Positions 6,457-7,788 of a stretch of 7,788 bases of DNA are shown here, one piece after another (positions within the stretch are counted from its first letter, which is position 1; the number at the start of each line of letters is the position of its first letter). The DNA comes from Desulfobacterales bacterium (GTDB lineage: Bacteria; Desulfobacterota; Desulfobacteria; Desulfobacterales; Desulfobacteraceae): the NCBI GenBank assembly GCA_022361095.1, contig JAKSBO010001052.1:1-7788 (forward strand). The letters run 5' to 3'. Under the pieces are notes generated by a model, which worked only from the letters and a program-made list of their open reading frames with translations, did no database searches and was not told the DNA's origin. Position numbers and translations under genes: made by a program.

Positions 6457-7787
6457 GCCAATTTTTCTTTTTTAGCCATTATACTAAAGCCTGTAACCAT
6501 CAAACCTTCACGGAATTCGTCCGCCCCTTTATCCATGCGCATAAGCCCCCAGACAAGGGGAACTGACAAAGCCGACAAAACGGGTCTGAGGAAATATTGG
6601 TAAAATTTACTTCGTGACCTGCGGCGCACCCACAGGCCTATCATCTGGGCCATAGCCGCTTCATAACCGCCGGTGGCGGTGATATGGATATCAGTAAAAC
6701 CTGCCTCTTCCAGAAGACGTGTCAAGGCCCATGGCGTGTAGCGCCAATGATCGTGGGGTACGTCATGAACAGGCCATAAAAAGGGAACAGTACCGAAAAA
6801 CAATCCGCCCGGCGAAAGTACACGCTGGGTTTCGCTCAGCAGAGCCTCCGGGACCGGGCAATGCTCCAGGACCTCGGTGGCCATTACCGTTCCAACAGAC
6901 CCGTCTGCCAAGGGAAGCCGCTTTCCGTCCCAAAAGATGTCCGGCGAGGCGTAAGCAGATCCGGCAAGATCCAGGGCGAGATAACCAGTTACGCCGATGG
7001 CTTCCAGCATAATTGGTTTATACGGAGCAGAACCCGCCCCCACATCCACGACCATTCCTGAAAAGAGCGGCAATGCCTGCTCCAATGCCCTTAAGATGCC
7101 GATTCGAACCGTGTATGTGTCCACTGTGGACGGCAGACACTGGGGAGAGAGGAACTGTGTATTTTCCCCGTGAATAAAAAATGGTAAGCCGGATTTTACA
7201 AGGGCGTTCATCCCCCCCATAAATAGGCCCCTGTCATCTTCACAGGCCACCTTAGAGTTGCAGGGCGGTAGGTTGAGACGTACAGGATTTCGAACGGGGC
7301 AACGCGGCCCTTCGGCATCCTTGATGGAATTGAAAAGAGCGAACCATTTTTCGGTCACGATCCCCAGCTCGGAAACCGTCCTGATACGCTCTCTGGCAGC
7401 CATGGAGAGACTTTTGAATAGTTCCGGGTCATTTTTAAGCAGGGAAACCGCTTGGGGCAGATCTTTTTCCGCATCATCAATAAGCAGGCCGTTGATTCCG
7501 TCCTGGATTAGCTCGGCTGCACCTATACAGTGTTTCAGGCTAATGGGTACAAGCCCATGCGCCATGGCTTCCATCAAGGCCAGGGGCATCCCTTCATAAT
7601 CCGAGAGGAGTGCAACGCAATGGTGACGTTTTAACTCGTCAGGCATGTCCGGTGGATTGATCCTGCCCGCAATGCGCACGGGCAAGCCTTGCCTGCAGCG
7701 ATCCAATTCTGCCTGGGCCTTTTCTGCATCCGGCCCGTCTCCGATCAGAGTATACCGGGTATCCGGCAATAATTCAGCGGCCCGACA
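6453..7787 (-). CDS. GT4 glycosyltransferase-methyltransferase fusion, 5'-partial
   Basis: The frame is open to the right window edge, so the true start lies outside; 444 residues are visible, counted from the first complete codon. Visible residues 1-150 are the C-terminal nucleotide-sugar-binding half of a GT-B fold GT4 enzyme: an LIGDGP strand, then the E-x7-E donor-binding motif (E65, E73, in EGMPLALMEAMAHG) and the AAELI-DG-NG-L region. A linker of about 75 residues follows, then a class I SAM-dependent methyltransferase: motif I VDVGAGS at 247-253, an acidic residue after strand 2 (D273), the ATEVLEH segment, and HDHWRYTP at 345-352, typical of polysaccharide-cluster Methyltransf_11 proteins. 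It would transfer a sugar to a lipid-linked glycan at the cytoplasmic membrane and methylate a sugar or chain end; donor and acceptor cannot be read from sequence. Roughly 200 N-terminal GT residues are missing. Its TGA overlaps the next ATG by 4 nt. Domain calls are strong; substrates are unknown. Confidence 0.88.
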   Translation of the reverse strand, partial: CRAAELLPDTRYTLIGDGPDAEKAQAELDRCRQGLPVRIAGRINPPDMPDELKRHHCVALLSDYEGMPLALMEAMAHGLVPISLKHCIGAAELIQDGINGLLIDDAEKDLPQAVSLLKNDPELFKSLSMAARERIRTVSELGIVTEKWFALFNSIKDAEGPRCPVRNPVRLNLPPCNSKVACEDDRGLFMGGMNALVKSGLPFFIHGENTQFLSPQCLPSTVDTYTVRIGILRALEQALPLFSGMVVDVGAGSAPYKPIMLEAIGVTGYLALDLAGSAYASPDIFWDGKRLPLADGSVGTVMATEVLEHCPVPEALLSETQRVLSPGGLFFGTVPFLWPVHDVPHDHWRYTPWALTRLLEEAGFTDIHITATGGYEAAMAQMIGLWVRRRSRSKFYQYFLRPVLSALSVPLVWGLMRMDKGADEFREGLMVTGFSIMAKKEKLA

Positions 7788-7788
7788 A

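Noticed and set aside
1..7788. A defence system, mobile element or CRISPR array
   Set aside because: I looked for transposase-like frames, terminal inverted repeats, evenly spaced repeats and nuclease/helicase motifs on both strands and found none. Essentially all of the window is glycan-biosynthesis coding sequence.

Overview
The window is one stretch of a bacterial surface-glycan (O-antigen, capsule or exopolysaccharide type) gene cluster. Seven genes all lie on the minus strand, so transcription runs from the high to the low coordinates. Six of the six junctions are tight: three overlaps of 4, 8 and 4 nt, a 10-nt gap, one gap of about 93 nt (12 nt if an upstream TTG is used), and a 14-nt overlap. 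This is the layout of a single translationally coupled operon, cut by the window at both ends. I see no tRNA, rRNA, CRISPR array, insertion sequence, convincing terminator or promoter. The plus strand carries only out-of-frame shadows.

In transcription order: (1) a 5'-truncated fusion of a GT4 glycosyltransferase C-terminal domain with a class I SAM methyltransferase; (2) a complete GT4 glycosyltransferase; (3) UDP-glucose 4-epimerase GalE; (4) a GT2 (GT-A fold) glycosyltransferase; (5) a radical SAM/SPASM iron-sulfur enzyme; (6) a WlbA/WbpB-type UDP-N-acetylglucosaminuronate 3-dehydrogenase; (7) a 3'-truncated fusion of a WbpD-type hexapeptide N-acetyltransferase with a WbpE-type PLP aminotransferase. 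Gene 7 has an open frame to the left window edge.

Genes 6 and 7 together cover oxidation at C3, transamination and N-acetylation, the route from UDP-GlcNAcA to UDP-GlcNAc(3NAc)A, a precursor of 2,3-diacetamido-hexuronic acid residues known from Pseudomonas and Bordetella polysaccharides. GalE can supply UDP-Gal (or possibly UDP-GalNAc). The three glycosyltransferases would assemble the repeat unit, and the methyltransferase and radical SAM enzyme are candidate modifiers. The UDP-GlcNAc 6-dehydrogenase (WbpA type), a possible 2-epimerase (WbpI type) and the flippase/polymerase are not in the window.

The organism is most likely a Gram-negative anaerobe or facultative anaerobe. An oxygen-sensitive radical SAM enzyme embedded in a glycan operon, mid GC content and the general style of the genes would fit Desulfobacterota or a related deltaproteobacterial group; this is inference and weakly supported. 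Base composition is uneven: 57% GC over 4441-4680 (galE) against 41% over 1921-2160 (wlbA) by hand count, suggesting a cluster assembled from modules of different origin.

The most notable points are the in-frame WbpD-WbpE fusion with a four-cysteine (zinc-ribbon-like) knuckle at the joint, and the radical SAM/SPASM enzyme of unknown substrate inside the glycan operon.
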